DNA of 64,000 nt from Gemmatimonadota bacterium (GTDB lineage: Bacteria > Gemmatimonadota > Gemmatimonadetes > Gemmatimonadales > Gemmatimonadaceae), in NCBI GenBank assembly GCA_023249305.1, contig JAHFCU010000008.1, positions 1 through 64,000 on the forward strand, read 5' to 3'. Shown piece by piece: positions 1 through 8,544 of the stretch. Position 1 is the stretch's first letter. Each line of letters begins with the position of its first letter. Under the pieces are notes generated by a model. The model was given only the letters and a program-made list of their open reading frames with translations, searched no databases and was not told where the DNA came from. The translations under genes were made by a program, and so were the position numbers.

Positions 1-1
1 C

Positions 2-274
2 CTCGAACGGCTTGCCGACGCCGGGGGCGGCGACGCGGCGACGCGCCGCACGCTCGAGCGGTTGATTCGAGAGGGCGACGATTTCGCCGCCGGGTTCGAC
101 CGCATGGCGTCGGAGCCGGAAGCGGACGGCACGACGTATGTGACGGAGTTCGTCGTCGAGGCGTCGTGGCGCAGTAGCGGCAAGGACATGGGCGCGCTGT
201 TCGACGTGCGTCTGCGCCTCGCACGCCAGGGCGAGGCGTGGATGCCGGCGGCGTACAGCGTCAGGGCGAGATAG
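2..274 (+). CDS. C-terminal part of an unknown protein (truncated by window edge)
   Basis: The reading frame is open from the first bases of the window to a TAG at 272-274, so the start lies upstream. About 90 residues are visible. They show a charged helical stretch (LERLIREGDD) followed by alternating hydrophobic segments (TYVTEFVVEASW, DVRLRLAR) that look like beta strands, ending AAYSVRAR. I do not recognise the family. The stop codon is followed within a few bases by the decamer repeat array at 281-430. Nothing visible assigns a function, and only the frame and end are supported. Confidence 0.6.
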   Translation, partial: LERLADAGGGDAATRRTLERLIREGDDFAAGFDRMASEPEADGTTYVTEFVVEASWRSSGKDMGALFDVRLRLARQGEAWMPAAYSVRAR

Positions 275-280
275 GCTGAC

Positions 281-430
281 GCAGAGCACAACAGAAGGCA
301 ACAGAGGACGACAGAAAACAACAGTCGAGGACGGAATTGATCAGAGGGGAGCGGCAACGAACGCCGCGCCCCTCTGTTTCACTCTGTTGTTCTCTGTCGT
401 CCTCTGTTGTCCTCTGTTGTCTTCTAACTC
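281..430. repeat. Inverted pair of 10-bp phased repeats between two convergent genes
   Basis: The left arm (281-325) repeats with a 10-bp period on the plus strand (units like ACAGAGGACG). The right arm (371-425) repeats its complement (CCTCTGTTGT) in the same phase. Between them, CAGAGGGGAGCGGC and GCCGCGCCCCTCTG form a 14-bp stem with one mismatch and a 7-nt loop. Each arm begins within a few bases of a stop codon: TAG of the upstream plus-strand gene and TAG of acnA on the minus strand. Read outward from either gene, the 3' region is therefore (ACAACAGAGG)n. The central hairpin could act as a bidirectional terminator, although no T-run follows. The same decamer recurs at 17452-17600. Confidence 0.85.
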
Positions 431-3135
431 GCCAGATTGCGCAGCACATACTGCAGGATCCCGCCATGCCGGTAGTAATTCATCTCCTCCGGCGTATCAA
501 TGCGGCTCCGCACTTGGAACGTCTTCGTGGCGCCAGCGGCGCCCACGGCCTTCACCGTGAGCGTTGCGCGCGGCGTCATCGCGTCACTCATGCCCTCGAT
601 GGTGATCGCTTCAAAGCCGGTGAGGCCGAGCGACTGGCGCGTGTCGCCGTTGACGAACTCGAGCGGCAGCACTCCCATGCCCACGAGATTCGAGCGGTGA
701 ATGCGCTCGAACGACTCGGCGATGACGGCGCGCACGCCCAGCAGCATCGTTCCCTTCGCTGCCCAGTCGCGCGACGACCCAGTGCCGTATTCCTTACCGG
801 CGATGACGACCAGCGGCGTGCCGGCTTTCTTGTACGCCTCGCTCGCCTCGAAGAAACTCGTCGGCTCCGCGTCAGGCGCCGTCCGCGTCCACCATCCTTC
901 CATGCCCGGCGTCAGTTCGTTCTTGAGGCGGATGTTCGCGAACGTGCCGCGCATCATCACCTCGTGGTTGCCGCGCCGTGCGCCGTACGAGTTGAAGTCT
1001 TTCTTCTCGACGCCGAGCGACTTGAGCCAGACGCCCGCTGGCGACTTCTCGGCGATGGAACCGGCCGGCGAAATGTGATCGGTGGTGATGGAGTCGGCGA
1101 ACATGCCGAGCACGCGCGCGCCGCTGATCGGCTGCACGCCCGGCGGCGTCTTCGTCATTCCCGCGAAGTACGGCGGGTGCTTGACGTACGTGCTCTTGTC
1201 ATCCCACGCGTATCGGTCGCCCGTCGGCACAGGGATGGCCTTCCACTGCGCGTCCCCGCCGAACACGTCGGCGTACTGTTTCACGAAGTACTCGCGCTTC
1301 ACGCTCGACAGCACGACGTCCTCGACTTCCTTCGGTGTCGGCCAGATCTCGCGCAAGAAGACCTCTACCCCCTCCCCGTTCCTGCCAATCGGCTCGCTCT
1401 CAAAGTCAATATCCACGCGCCCAGCGAGCGCGTACGCGACGACGAGTGGCGGTGAGGCGAGGTAGTTGAAGCGCGTCTGCGGATTCACGCGCCCCTCGAA
1501 GTTGCGATTGCCGCTCAACACCGCGGCCACCGTCAGCTTGCCGTCGTCAATCCCTTTGCTGATCGCCTCTGGCAGCGGCCCCGAGTTGCCGATGCACGTC
1601 GTGCAGCCATAGCCGGCAATCTGGAAGCCGAGCGCGTCGAGGGCCGGCTGCACTCCCGCCTTCTCGAAGTAGTCCTTCGCGACCTTCGAGCCGGGTGCGA
1701 GCGAGGTCTTCACCCACGGTTTGCTGGTGAGCCCCTGCGCGACGGCCTTCTGCGCCACAAGGCCGGCGGCGAGCATGACACTCGGGTTCGATGTGTTCGT
1801 GCAGCTTGTGATCGCCGCGATCACGACCGCGCCGTCGGTGAGGTCAAACTCCTTGCCGCGATGCGCCAGATGCTGCCGCGTCGAGACGGGCGCGGGCTGG
1901 TTCTTCTTGGCCGCGGCCTCCGCCCGCTGCTCGAGATGCGCCTTGAGCGACGCGCCGTAGGCGGCCTTCATCTGCGTCAACGGGATGCGATCCTGCGGCC
2001 GCTTCGGGCCCGCGAGCGACGGCACCACCGTCGAAAGGTCGAGCGCGAGTGTGTCGCTGTACACGGGATCGGGCGATCCCGCCTCGCGGAACAGCCCCTG
2101 CGCCTTGCAGTACGCCTCGACGAGCTTTACGTGATGCTCGTCGCGCCCGGAGAGGCGCAGGTACTTGAGCGTCTCATCGTCCACGGGGAAGAAGCCCATC
2201 GTCGCGCCGTACTCGGGAGACATGTTGGCAATCGTCGCGCGGTCAGCGAGTGACAACCCCGCCAGCCCGTCGCCGAAGTACTCGACGAATTTCCCGACAA
2301 CCTTCTTCTTCCGCAGCATCTCCGTGCAGGTGAGCACGAGGTCGGTCGCCGTCGCGCCGGCCGGCAGCTTGCCCGTGAGCTTGAACCCGATCACTTCGGG
2401 AATCAGCATCGACACGGGCTGGCCGAGCATCGCCGCCTCGGCTTCGATGCCACCCACGCCCCAGCCGAGTACGCCGAGGCCGTTGATCATCGTCGTGTGC
2501 GAGTCGGTGCCGACGAGCGAGTCACAATACGCCTCGCCCGTCTCCTTGTTCACGAAGACGACCTGCCCCAGGTACTCCAGGTTCACCTGATGGCAGATGC
2601 CGGTGCCCGGCGGCACGGCGCGAAAGTTCTTCAACGCCGTTTGGCCCCAGCGCAGGAACTGGTAGCGCTCGCGGTTGCGCTCGTACTCGAGGTTCACGTT
2701 GATCATGAACGCCGCGTCGGTGCCGTACTCGTCAATCTGCACCGAGTGGTCAATGACGAGGTCCACCGGCTGCAGTGGATTGATCTTGCGCGCGTCTCCG
2801 CCAAGGGTGGCGAGCGCGTCGCGCATCGCGGCGAGGTCCACCACGCAGGGAACGCCCGTGAAGTCCTGCAGCAACACGCGGCTCGTGCGGAAGGCGATTT
2901 CCTTGTCCACCGGCGTCTGCACGTTCCACGTCGCGAGCGTCTCGACGTCCGCCTTCTTCACGAAGGCTCCGTCCTCGTTGCGCAGCAGGTTCTCGAGGAG
3001 AACCTTGAGCGAGAAGGGCAGGGTGCGCGCGGTGCTGCCGGGCAGTCCCCCGACGGCGTCGAGCCGATAGTAGGTGTACGACTTGCCGTCGACAGTGAGC
3101 GTCGTGCGGCTTCCAAAGCTGTTGGAGGTTGCCAT
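424..3135 (-). CDS. acnA: Aconitate hydratase A
   Basis: This enzyme interconverts citrate and isocitrate through cis-aconitate in the TCA cycle, in the cytoplasm, using a [4Fe-4S] cluster. The 903-residue length matches the AcnA/IRP branch. The N-terminal part carries the substrate-loop motif [22 protein letters not shown]. The cluster cysteines are in [11 protein letters not shown] and [10 protein letters not shown]. The C-terminal swivel domain has [15 protein letters not shown], and the IRP-like junction [10 protein letters not shown] is present. The start is ATG followed by ATSNSFGSR. The gene is monocistronic in appearance: its stop runs directly into the decamer array at 281-430, and a 144-bp gap separates its start from the patatin gene behind it. 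I see nothing unusual in the coding sequence. Confidence 0.97.
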   Translation of the reverse strand: MATSNSFGSRTTLTVDGKSYTYYRLDAVGGLPGSTARTLPFSLKVLLENLLRNEDGAFVKKADVETLATWNVQTPVDKEIAFRTSRVLLQDFTGVPCVVDLAAMRDALATLGGDARKINPLQPVDLVIDHSVQIDEYGTDAAFMINVNLEYERNRERYQFLRWGQTALKNFRAVPPGTGICHQVNLEYLGQVVFVNKETGEAYCDSLVGTDSHTTMINGLGVLGWGVGGIEAEAAMLGQPVSMLIPEVIGFKLTGKLPAGATATDLVLTCTEMLRKKKVVGKFVEYFGDGLAGLSLADRATIANMSPEYGATMGFFPVDDETLKYLRLSGRDEHHVKLVEAYCKAQGLFREAGSPDPVYSDTLALDLSTVVPSLAGPKRPQDRIPLTQMKAAYGASLKAHLEQRAEAAAKKNQPAPVSTRQHLAHRGKEFDLTDGAVVIAAITSCTNTSNPSVMLAAGLVAQKAVAQGLTSKPWVKTSLAPGSKVAKDYFEKAGVQPALDALGFQIAGYGCTTCIGNSGPLPEAISKGIDDGKLTVAAVLSGNRNFEGRVNPQTRFNYLASPPLVVAYALAGRVDIDFESEPIGRNGEGVEVFLREIWPTPKEVEDVVLSSVKREYFVKQYADVFGGDAQWKAIPVPTGDRYAWDDKSTYVKHPPYFAGMTKTPPGVQPISGARVLGMFADSITTDHISPAGSIAEKSPAGVWLKSLGVEKKDFNSYGARRGNHEVMMRGTFANIRLKNELTPGMEGWWTRTAPDAEPTSFFEASEAYKKAGTPLVVIAGKEYGTGSSRDWAAKGTMLLGVRAVIAESFERIHRSNLVGMGVLPLEFVNGDTRQSLGLTGFEAITIEGMSDAMTPRATLTVKAVGAAGATKTFQVRSRIDTPEEMNYYRHGGILQYVLRNLAS

Positions 3136-3279
3136 GGCCGTGTGGTCTAGTCGCCCGCTGAATCAGGTGCGGGGCGGGGTGATGGCCTAAGCCACTGGAC
3201 GCCGGAGGAAACGCGGCGGCCAGGCTACATCAATTATAGCGGACGGACGCTCCGCGGCGAGGGGAGCGACGCGAGCGCG

Positions 3280-4395
3280 CTAATCGCCGAGGACCTTGAA
3301 CTCCATCGTGCGGTGCCGCTGCCCGTCGCCGTCAATCACCTCGACGTTGATCGCCTGCACGGGGCACTCCTGCACAAACGCGCCGTCGGCGCGCGACCAC
3401 TCGAGCGTGCCGCCCACGGCCGTGGCCTTGCCGTCGGCGTCCATCTGCATCACGTCGGGCGCGAGGACTGCGCACATCCCGCAGCCCGTGCACCGCGCGC
3501 GGTCCACCGACACCTCGACACGGCGCCGCGGAAAGACGCCGCCCGAGGCATACAGTGTGTCGCCCACGCCATCGAGCACTTCGCAGGCGGCGGCGTAGCC
3601 GGCGTCCATCATCGCGCGGGTGTGCGCGAAGCTGAACCAGTTGAACTTCCACACGGCCGGTCGCACAAGAAGGAGCGGCGGCCCGCTCCACGTGGCGAGT
3701 TGCATCTGCTGCAACGAGCGCATCATCAGCTGCGCCGAGCGCATGAAGATGGACGCGAACCCTTTCTCGCGCACGCGGCGCGCCGCCGCGAGGCTGGTGC
3801 TCCCGACGTCCACGGCGATCACCGCATCGACGTTGCGTGATGCTGCGAGTGCGGGCGTGTTCTCCATCACGCCGCCGTCCACGCACGTGCGCCCATGAAT
3901 CACGCGCGGCGGGAAGAAGCCGGGCAGCGCACACGAGGCATACACCGCGTCAGCCACGCGTGCGTCCTGCAGTCCGGGCAACCCCCACACGACCTGCGAT
4001 CCGCGCTCAAGGTCCACGGTATTCACGAGCAGGGAGATCGAGAGGTCGCGAAACGTGCCCTCTGGCGACAGGCTGTCCACGATGGCCTGCAGCGGCTGCT
4101 CGAGATAGAGCGACGTGGCGAGCATCCGCTTCACCACCATGCCCATGTGGTCAATGCGGAACAGGTCGGGCTTCCGCAGCGACAGCGCGCGTGCTTCCAT
4201 CTGCTTGATGGTCAGGCCGCGCACGTACGCCGCGGCGATCAGCGCGCCGATGCTCGTGCCGGCGATGACCGTGGGGCGAATGCCGCGCTCTTCGAGCGCG
4301 CGCAGCACGCCGATGTGCGCGAAACCCTTCAGTCCGCCGCCGCCGAGGACGAGCGCGACGCGCGGCGGGATACCGGTCGCCGGTGGTCCTGTCAC
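3280..4395 (-). CDS. Patatin-like phospholipase fused to a C-terminal 4Fe-4S ferredoxin domain
   Basis: Residues 13-280 are a patatin-family serine lipase. The oxyanion motif GGGGLKG is at 18-24, the nucleophile elbow GTSIG places the serine at 48, and the DGG motif places the partner aspartate at 173, so the catalytic Ser-Asp dyad is intact. From about residue 292 the protein continues as a ferredoxin: CTGCGMC at 302-308 and CPVQAI at 344 give the C-x2-C-x2-C...C-P pattern of a single [4Fe-4S] cluster. Patatins normally cleave lipid acyl esters; the tail suggests a redox partner or redox control, which is inference. No signal peptide is visible, so it is probably cytoplasmic or membrane-peripheral. 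The start is GTG at 4395. The small secreted protein gene lies 37 bp upstream on the same strand. The fusion is in one uninterrupted frame. Confidence 0.88.
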   Translation of the reverse strand: MTGPPATGIPPRVALVLGGGGLKGFAHIGVLRALEERGIRPTVIAGTSIGALIAAAYVRGLTIKQMEARALSLRKPDLFRIDHMGMVVKRMLATSLYLEQPLQAIVDSLSPEGTFRDLSISLLVNTVDLERGSQVVWGLPGLQDARVADAVYASCALPGFFPPRVIHGRTCVDGGVMENTPALAASRNVDAVIAVDVGSTSLAAARRVREKGFASIFMRSAQLMMRSLQQMQLATWSGPPLLLVRPAVWKFNWFSFAHTRAMMDAGYAAACEVLDGVGDTLYASGGVFPRRRVEVSVDRARCTGCGMCAVLAPDVMQMDADGKATAVGGTLEWSRADGAFVQECPVQAINVEVIDGDGQRHRTMEFKVLGD

Positions 4396-4432
4396 GGCGT
4401 GCGGCGGCTGAGGTGCGGCGTGTACGGAGCGG

Positions 4433-4774
4433 CTACTGCAGGAACTGGTAGAGTCCCCAGAGGAAGACCACCGCGCCGCTGACGCTGATCAGCGTGCCGG
4501 CGCTGCCGCCGACCACGGCGCCGGTGAGCATGGCGGCGCCCCCGACGATCATCATCGCCCGGTTCTGCTTGGTGTCCTGGCGGAACGGCACGGGTGTCGG
4601 CACTGGCGCGGGCGCGTTGAGTGTATTGCGCACCCCAACCGTCATGTTGGCGAGCACGGGCGCAGCCGACACGCGCATCGTCGGCGCGCCCTGCGCGAGT
4701 GCAAACGCGGGCAACGATGCCGCAACGATCGCGGCGAAAAGGGCGAAGCGAAGGATCTTCATCATGTGCTCCAT
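4433..4774 (-). CDS. Small exported protein with a C-terminal membrane segment
   Basis: This is a 113-residue protein. An N-terminal signal peptide (KILRFALFAAIVAASLPAFALA) is followed by Q, fitting cleavage at ALA|QG. The mature part has a Pro-rich stretch (APAPVPTPVPF) and a glycine-rich hydrophobic hairpin, AMMIVGGAAMLTGAVVGGSAGTLISVSGAVVFLWGLYQFLQ, that could be one or two membrane passes. I do not recognise the family; short proteins of this layout are frequent in Gemmatimonadota. The start could be any of three closely spaced ATGs (MEHMMK). It is divergent from the permease at 4863 and precedes the patatin fusion on the same strand by 37 bp. Confidence 0.65.
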   Translation of the reverse strand: MEHMMKILRFALFAAIVAASLPAFALAQGAPTMRVSAAPVLANMTVGVRNTLNAPAPVPTPVPFRQDTKQNRAMMIVGGAAMLTGAVVGGSAGTLISVSGAVVFLWGLYQFLQ

Positions 4775-4862
4775 GAAGCGGGGTGCAGGTGTATCGGTCC
4801 TTCGGTAGCTTTACCGACGATACATCATCGCCGTTCCCTTTGTCACCCCACGGGCCCTCCAG

Positions 4863-6179
4863 ATGAGCGTTGCACCCCACTCTTCGCCCACCCTCGACGC
4901 TGACCGCGGCCTCACGCGCGCCATCGGTGTCTGGGGCCTCGCCGCCGCCGTGTTCAACACCACGGTCGGAGGCGGGATCTTCCGGCTCCCCGGTTCGGTC
5001 ACGGGGCTGATCGGCCCGTCGGCGCCGCTGGTCTACGTGATTTGCGCGCTAGCCATGGGGCTCGTCGTCCTCTGCTTCGCCGAGGCGGGAAGCCGCGTGT
5101 CGATGACGGGTGGCCCGTACGCCTACGTCGAGCTGGTCTTCGGCCCATACGCGGGCTTCATGAGTGGCGTCCTCCTCTGGCTGCTCGGCACGACCGCCAT
5201 GGCGTCGGTGTCGAGCGCCTACGCGGGCTTCATCGGCACGCTCATTCCCGCCCTCGGCCAGCCAGTGCCGCGCGCGCTCGTGCTCGCCGTCAGCTTCACC
5301 TTTCTGGCCGCCGTCAACGTGCGCGGCGTCAAACAAGGTACACGGCTTATCGCCGTGGTGAGCATCGCCAAGCTGCTGCCGCTCCTCACGCTCGTCGCCG
5401 TCGGCGCCGTGGCCATCGCGCCCGCGCATCTCGTGGTCGAGAGCATGCCCGCGGCCAGTTCGTTCGCGCGGACTTCCATCGTGCTCATCTTCGCCTTCAC
5501 AGGTGTCGAGAGTGCGCTCGTGCCGTCCGGCGAAATGAAAGAGCCCTCGCGCACGGTGCCGCGCGCGCTGGCCATCGCGATGATCGGCGTCACCGCTCTC
5601 TACATCTCCATCCAGTTGGTCGCGCAGGGTGTGCTCGGCGTCGAGGAACTCGCCGCTGCGAAAGCGGCGCCGCTCGCCGCCGTCGCCGACCGGCTGATGG
5701 GATCGCCCGGCCGGCTCCTGCTCCTCATCGGCGCCGCGGTCTCGACGTTCGGCTATATGTCGGGCATGACGCTGGCCATGCCGCGCGCGCTTTTCGCGTT
5801 CGGGCGCGACGGCTTCCTCCCGCGCCAAATGGCCGCGGTCCACTCGGCCTTCCATACGCCGTGGCTCGCCATCGTCCTGCAGTCGGCCGTCGTCTGCGTG
5901 CTCGCGGTCGTCAACGAGTTCGAGGCGCTGGCGGTGCTCGCCAACCTGTCGGCGCTGCTGCTCTACTTTGTCTGCGCCGTCGCTGCGTGGGAGCTGCGCC
6001 GCCGCGGCGTGCAGAACGAGGGCACGACGCCGTTTAACCTGCCGCTCGGCCCGACTGTTCACGTGCTCACGTGCGTCGTCATCGCGTGGCTGCTGACGAG
6101 CATCACGGCCGCCGAGTGGCGCTCGGTGGGCACGGTGCTCGTGGTCGCGACTGTCCTGTTCTTCTTCCGGCGCAAATGA
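4863..6179 (+). CDS. APC-family amino acid permease
   Basis: This 438-residue integral membrane protein has about 12 hydrophobic segments. The first carries the APC substrate-binding signature (FNTTVGGGIFRLPG), comparable to the GxGIF motif of the family. Further family features are AEAGSRVSMTGGPYAYVELVFGP and FAFTGVESALVPSGEMKEPSRTVPRAL. It should import or exchange an amino acid across the inner membrane; the substrate cannot be read from sequence. Its stop codon overlaps the start of the kynureninase-like gene (ATGA), which suggests translational coupling and makes tryptophan or a related aromatic compound a reasonable guess. Confidence 0.9.
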   Translation: MSVAPHSSPTLDADRGLTRAIGVWGLAAAVFNTTVGGGIFRLPGSVTGLIGPSAPLVYVICALAMGLVVLCFAEAGSRVSMTGGPYAYVELVFGPYAGFMSGVLLWLLGTTAMASVSSAYAGFIGTLIPALGQPVPRALVLAVSFTFLAAVNVRGVKQGTRLIAVVSIAKLLPLLTLVAVGAVAIAPAHLVVESMPAASSFARTSIVLIFAFTGVESALVPSGEMKEPSRTVPRALAIAMIGVTALYISIQLVAQGVLGVEELAAAKAAPLAAVADRLMGSPGRLLLLIGAAVSTFGYMSGMTLAMPRALFAFGRDGFLPRQMAAVHSAFHTPWLAIVLQSAVVCVLAVVNEFEALAVLANLSALLLYFVCAVAAWELRRRGVQNEGTTPFNLPLGPTVHVLTCVVIAWLLTSITAAEWRSVGTVLVVATVLFFFRRK

Positions 6180-7372
6180 GCGACGTCGATCCGCTGCTCG
6201 CTTTTCGCGCCGAGTTCCCGATCCTCGAACGCTGCTGCTATCTGGTGAGCAACTCGCTGGGGGCGATGCCGCGCGCCGTCCCCGATCGCCTCGCTGAGTA
6301 CGTGGACGCTTGGAGCGAGCGCGGCGTGCGTGCGTGGGCCGAGGGCTGGTGGGAGATGCCGGTCACTGTGGGGAACGAAATGGCGCCGCTGATCGGCGCG
6401 TACCCCGGCGAAGTCGCGATGGTTCCCACTGTCACCCTCGCGCAGGTGGCGGTGCTTTCGGCGCTCGACTATCCGCGCGAGCGCGGCACGGTGGTGATGA
6501 CCGCACTCGATTTTCCGTCGGTGCGCTATGCCATCGAACAGATGGCGCCACGGCTCGGCGCGCGGGTGGAGGTCGTGCCCAGCGACGACGGGATCACCAT
6601 CGATGGCGACCGGTTGTGCGCGGCCATCACGGAGCGCACGCGGCTCGTGGCCATCTCGCACGTGCTCTTTCGCTCCGCGTCCATTCTCGATGTGCAGCGC
6701 ATTTGCTCCCACGCGCACGCGATGGGCGCGCTGGTATCGCTCGACGGATACCATGCTGTGGGCGTGATGCCGGTGGATGTCCGCGCGATCGGCTGTGATT
6801 TCTACAGCGCCGGTGTGTTGAAGTGGCTCTGCGGCGGGCCCGGCGGTTCGTTCCTGTGGGCATCGCCCGCAATGAGCGCGGCGCACACGCCGGCGCTTAC
6901 CGGGTGGCAGGCGCACGCGCGTCCGTTCGCGTTCGCCGACCAGATGGACTACGCCGCCGGCGCGTGGCGTTGGCTCGGCGGCACACCGGTGGTGCCGGCG
7001 CTCTACGCCAACCTCGAAGGCCCGCGATTGCTGGGGCGCGCCGGCATGCAGGCGGTGCGCGCCAAGTCGGTGCGCCAGACGTCGCAGCTGATCGCGCTCG
7101 CCGACGCGCGCGGCTACCCCGTGTCAGCACCGCGTGACGCCCCCCAGCGCGGCGGCACGGTCGCCTGCGACGTGCCGCACGCGGCCGAGGTCGCGCGCAC
7201 CCTGCTCGCGCGCGACGTCGTGATTGACTACCGGCCGGGCGCCGGCATTCGCGTCGCTCCGCATTTCTACACCAGCAATGCGGAAGTGGAGCGTGCCGTC
7301 GGCGAGATTGATGACATCCTGCGCACCGGCGCGTGGCGCGCGTTCGAGGGCGTGCGGTCCACCGTCATCTAG
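6176..7372 (+). CDS. Kynureninase-like PLP-dependent enzyme (class V aminotransferase fold)
   Basis: This 398-residue protein has the fold-type I PLP layout. The aspartate for the cofactor pyridine is in VSLDGYHAVG (D190), and the Schiff-base lysine is in SAGVLKWLCGGPGGSFLW (K216). The segments LTGWQAHARPFAF and WRWLGGTPVVPALYA resemble kynureninase, which cleaves kynurenine to anthranilate and alanine. A related cysteine-desulfurase-fold enzyme remains possible, so the substrate is not certain. The ORF track starts upstream at 6071, but the ATG at 6176 overlaps the permease stop by 4 bp and begins the conserved region (MSDVDPLLAFRAEFP), so I use it. The pair with the permease suggests uptake and breakdown of one amino acid or its derivative. 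Confidence 0.85.
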   Translation: MSDVDPLLAFRAEFPILERCCYLVSNSLGAMPRAVPDRLAEYVDAWSERGVRAWAEGWWEMPVTVGNEMAPLIGAYPGEVAMVPTVTLAQVAVLSALDYPRERGTVVMTALDFPSVRYAIEQMAPRLGARVEVVPSDDGITIDGDRLCAAITERTRLVAISHVLFRSASILDVQRICSHAHAMGALVSLDGYHAVGVMPVDVRAIGCDFYSAGVLKWLCGGPGGSFLWASPAMSAAHTPALTGWQAHARPFAFADQMDYAAGAWRWLGGTPVVPALYANLEGPRLLGRAGMQAVRAKSVRQTSQLIALADARGYPVSAPRDAPQRGGTVACDVPHAAEVARTLLARDVVIDYRPGAGIRVAPHFYTSNAEVERAVGEIDDILRTGAWRAFEGVRSTVI

Positions 7373-7421
7373 CGATACCGCGGCGGTTGCGGCCCCCTCG
7401 CGGCGCCGATAGCTTCGCCGC

Positions 7422-7649
7422 ATGCCAACTCCCCCACGCAAGCTGCGCAAGCAGTACGTCAACGCCGAGTATCCCAAGCTCGTGCTGCGGTTCGAGGACG
7501 GCCACGAGATTCGCATCGTCAAGGGCACCGGCAAGACCTTCGACTGCTGGTCCGGCGAGTCCATCAAGCTGCTGGCCGTCATCGATCCCGAGGAGCGCGA
7601 ACGGACGCACGTCGGCACGAAGAAGGCCGATGAGTTCGATGATGCCTGA
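7422..7649 (+). CDS. Small conserved-looking protein of unknown function
   Basis: The gene encodes 75 residues beginning MPTPPRKLRKQYVNAEYPKLVLRFEDGHEIRIVKGTGKTFDCWSGESIKLLAVIDPEER. The pattern suggests a small beta-rich domain with a basic N-terminus and acidic C-terminus. There is one cysteine. I see no signal peptide or membrane segment and do not recognise a family. It sits between the kynureninase-like gene and the serine hydrolase on the same strand; its stop at 7647-7649 lies only 7 bp from the chosen start of the hydrolase. Confidence 0.6.
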   Translation: MPTPPRKLRKQYVNAEYPKLVLRFEDGHEIRIVKGTGKTFDCWSGESIKLLAVIDPEERERTHVGTKKADEFDDA

Positions 7650-7656
7650 GCGCGCG

Positions 7657-8544
7657 ATGCGCTTTCGTTCGGCAGCACTGGTCCTTGCGCTGCTCGGCGC
7701 CTCAGGCGCGCGCGCCGTCGCGCAGAACACGACGGTGGTGGCAACGCTGCAGCAAAGACTGCGCGAGATCGCCGATGCCCACCACGGCGTCGTCGGCTAC
7801 AGTATCACCAACCTGGTCACAGGCGAGCACCTCGAGCGTCACGGCAACGAGACGTTTTCCACGGCGTCGTTGATCAAGGTGCCGGTGCTCGTCGCGCTCT
7901 TCGATCTTGCGGAGAAGAAGCAGTTGTCGCTCGACGATCCGGTGGTGCTCACTGAGATCGACAAAGTCGGCGGCACCGGGCAGCTGCGCGGCCTGCACAC
8001 GCCGCTCACCCTGCACCTGTGGGACGCCGCGTGGCTGATGTCCGTGCTCAGCGACAACACGGCGACGAACTTGATCCTCGACCGCATCAAGATCCGCCGC
8101 GTCTGGCAGAAGATGGAAGCGCTGGGCCTGCCGCACACGAAAGTGTTCTCCGCCTCCATGATTCGCATTGCCAGCGTCGCCCCCGACAGTTCGGCAAAGT
8201 ATGGCCTCGGCGTGACGACTCCTAACGAGATGGCGCAGCTCTTCGAGTTGCTGGTGCAGGGCAAGGCCGTGAGCCCGGCGGCCGACTCGACCATGCTGTG
8301 GATCCTGCAACACAATGACGACGACACCAAGCTGGCGCGCTTCACCTACGGCGTGACGCTGGCGCACAAAACTGGCCAGACCGAAGCGGTGCGCACGGAC
8401 TGCGGTGTCTTCCACTTGCCTGCACCGGTGATCACCTGCGTGCTCACCAAGGACAACGCCGACAAACGCTACGCCGCGGACAGCGAGGGAAACGCGGTCA
8501 TTGGACGCATCGGAGAGGCCGTCGTGAAAGCGTGGAAGCCCTGA
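7657..8544 (+). CDS. Class-A-beta-lactamase-fold serine hydrolase, exported, lacking an obvious Glu166
   Basis: After a signal peptide (MRFRSAALVLALLGASGARAVA|QN) the 295-residue protein shows three class A active-site motifs: SLIK at 71-74, SDN at 132-134 and KTG at 238-240. The omega-loop glutamate (ExxLN, Glu166) that activates the deacylating water in true beta-lactamases is not visible; the corresponding stretch reads SMIRIASVAPDSSAKYGLGVTTP. It may therefore be a penicillin-binding or amidase-type serine enzyme rather than an efficient beta-lactamase. It acts in the periplasm. I chose ATG 7657 because it gives a clean signal peptide; ATGs at 7630, 7639 and 7642 are alternatives. The 3' end overlaps psuG by 13 bp. 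Confidence 0.85.
   Translation: MRFRSAALVLALLGASGARAVAQNTTVVATLQQRLREIADAHHGVVGYSITNLVTGEHLERHGNETFSTASLIKVPVLVALFDLAEKKQLSLDDPVVLTEIDKVGGTGQLRGLHTPLTLHLWDAAWLMSVLSDNTATNLILDRIKIRRVWQKMEALGLPHTKVFSASMIRIASVAPDSSAKYGLGVTTPNEMAQLFELLVQGKAVSPAADSTMLWILQHNDDDTKLARFTYGVTLAHKTGQTEAVRTDCGVFHLPAPVITCVLTKDNADKRYAADSEGNAVIGRIGEAVVKAWKP

Noticed and set aside
281-430. Possible CRISPR array
   Set aside because: Units are 10 bp with no spacers and the two arms are inverted; no cas genes are nearby.
4811-5002. 63-residue ORF antisense to the start of the APC permease
   Set aside because: Short, overlaps a well-supported gene start and shows no motif.
5049-6062. 337-residue ORF antisense to the first APC permease
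   Set aside because: Charged low-complexity translation typical of a shadow frame opposite a membrane protein.
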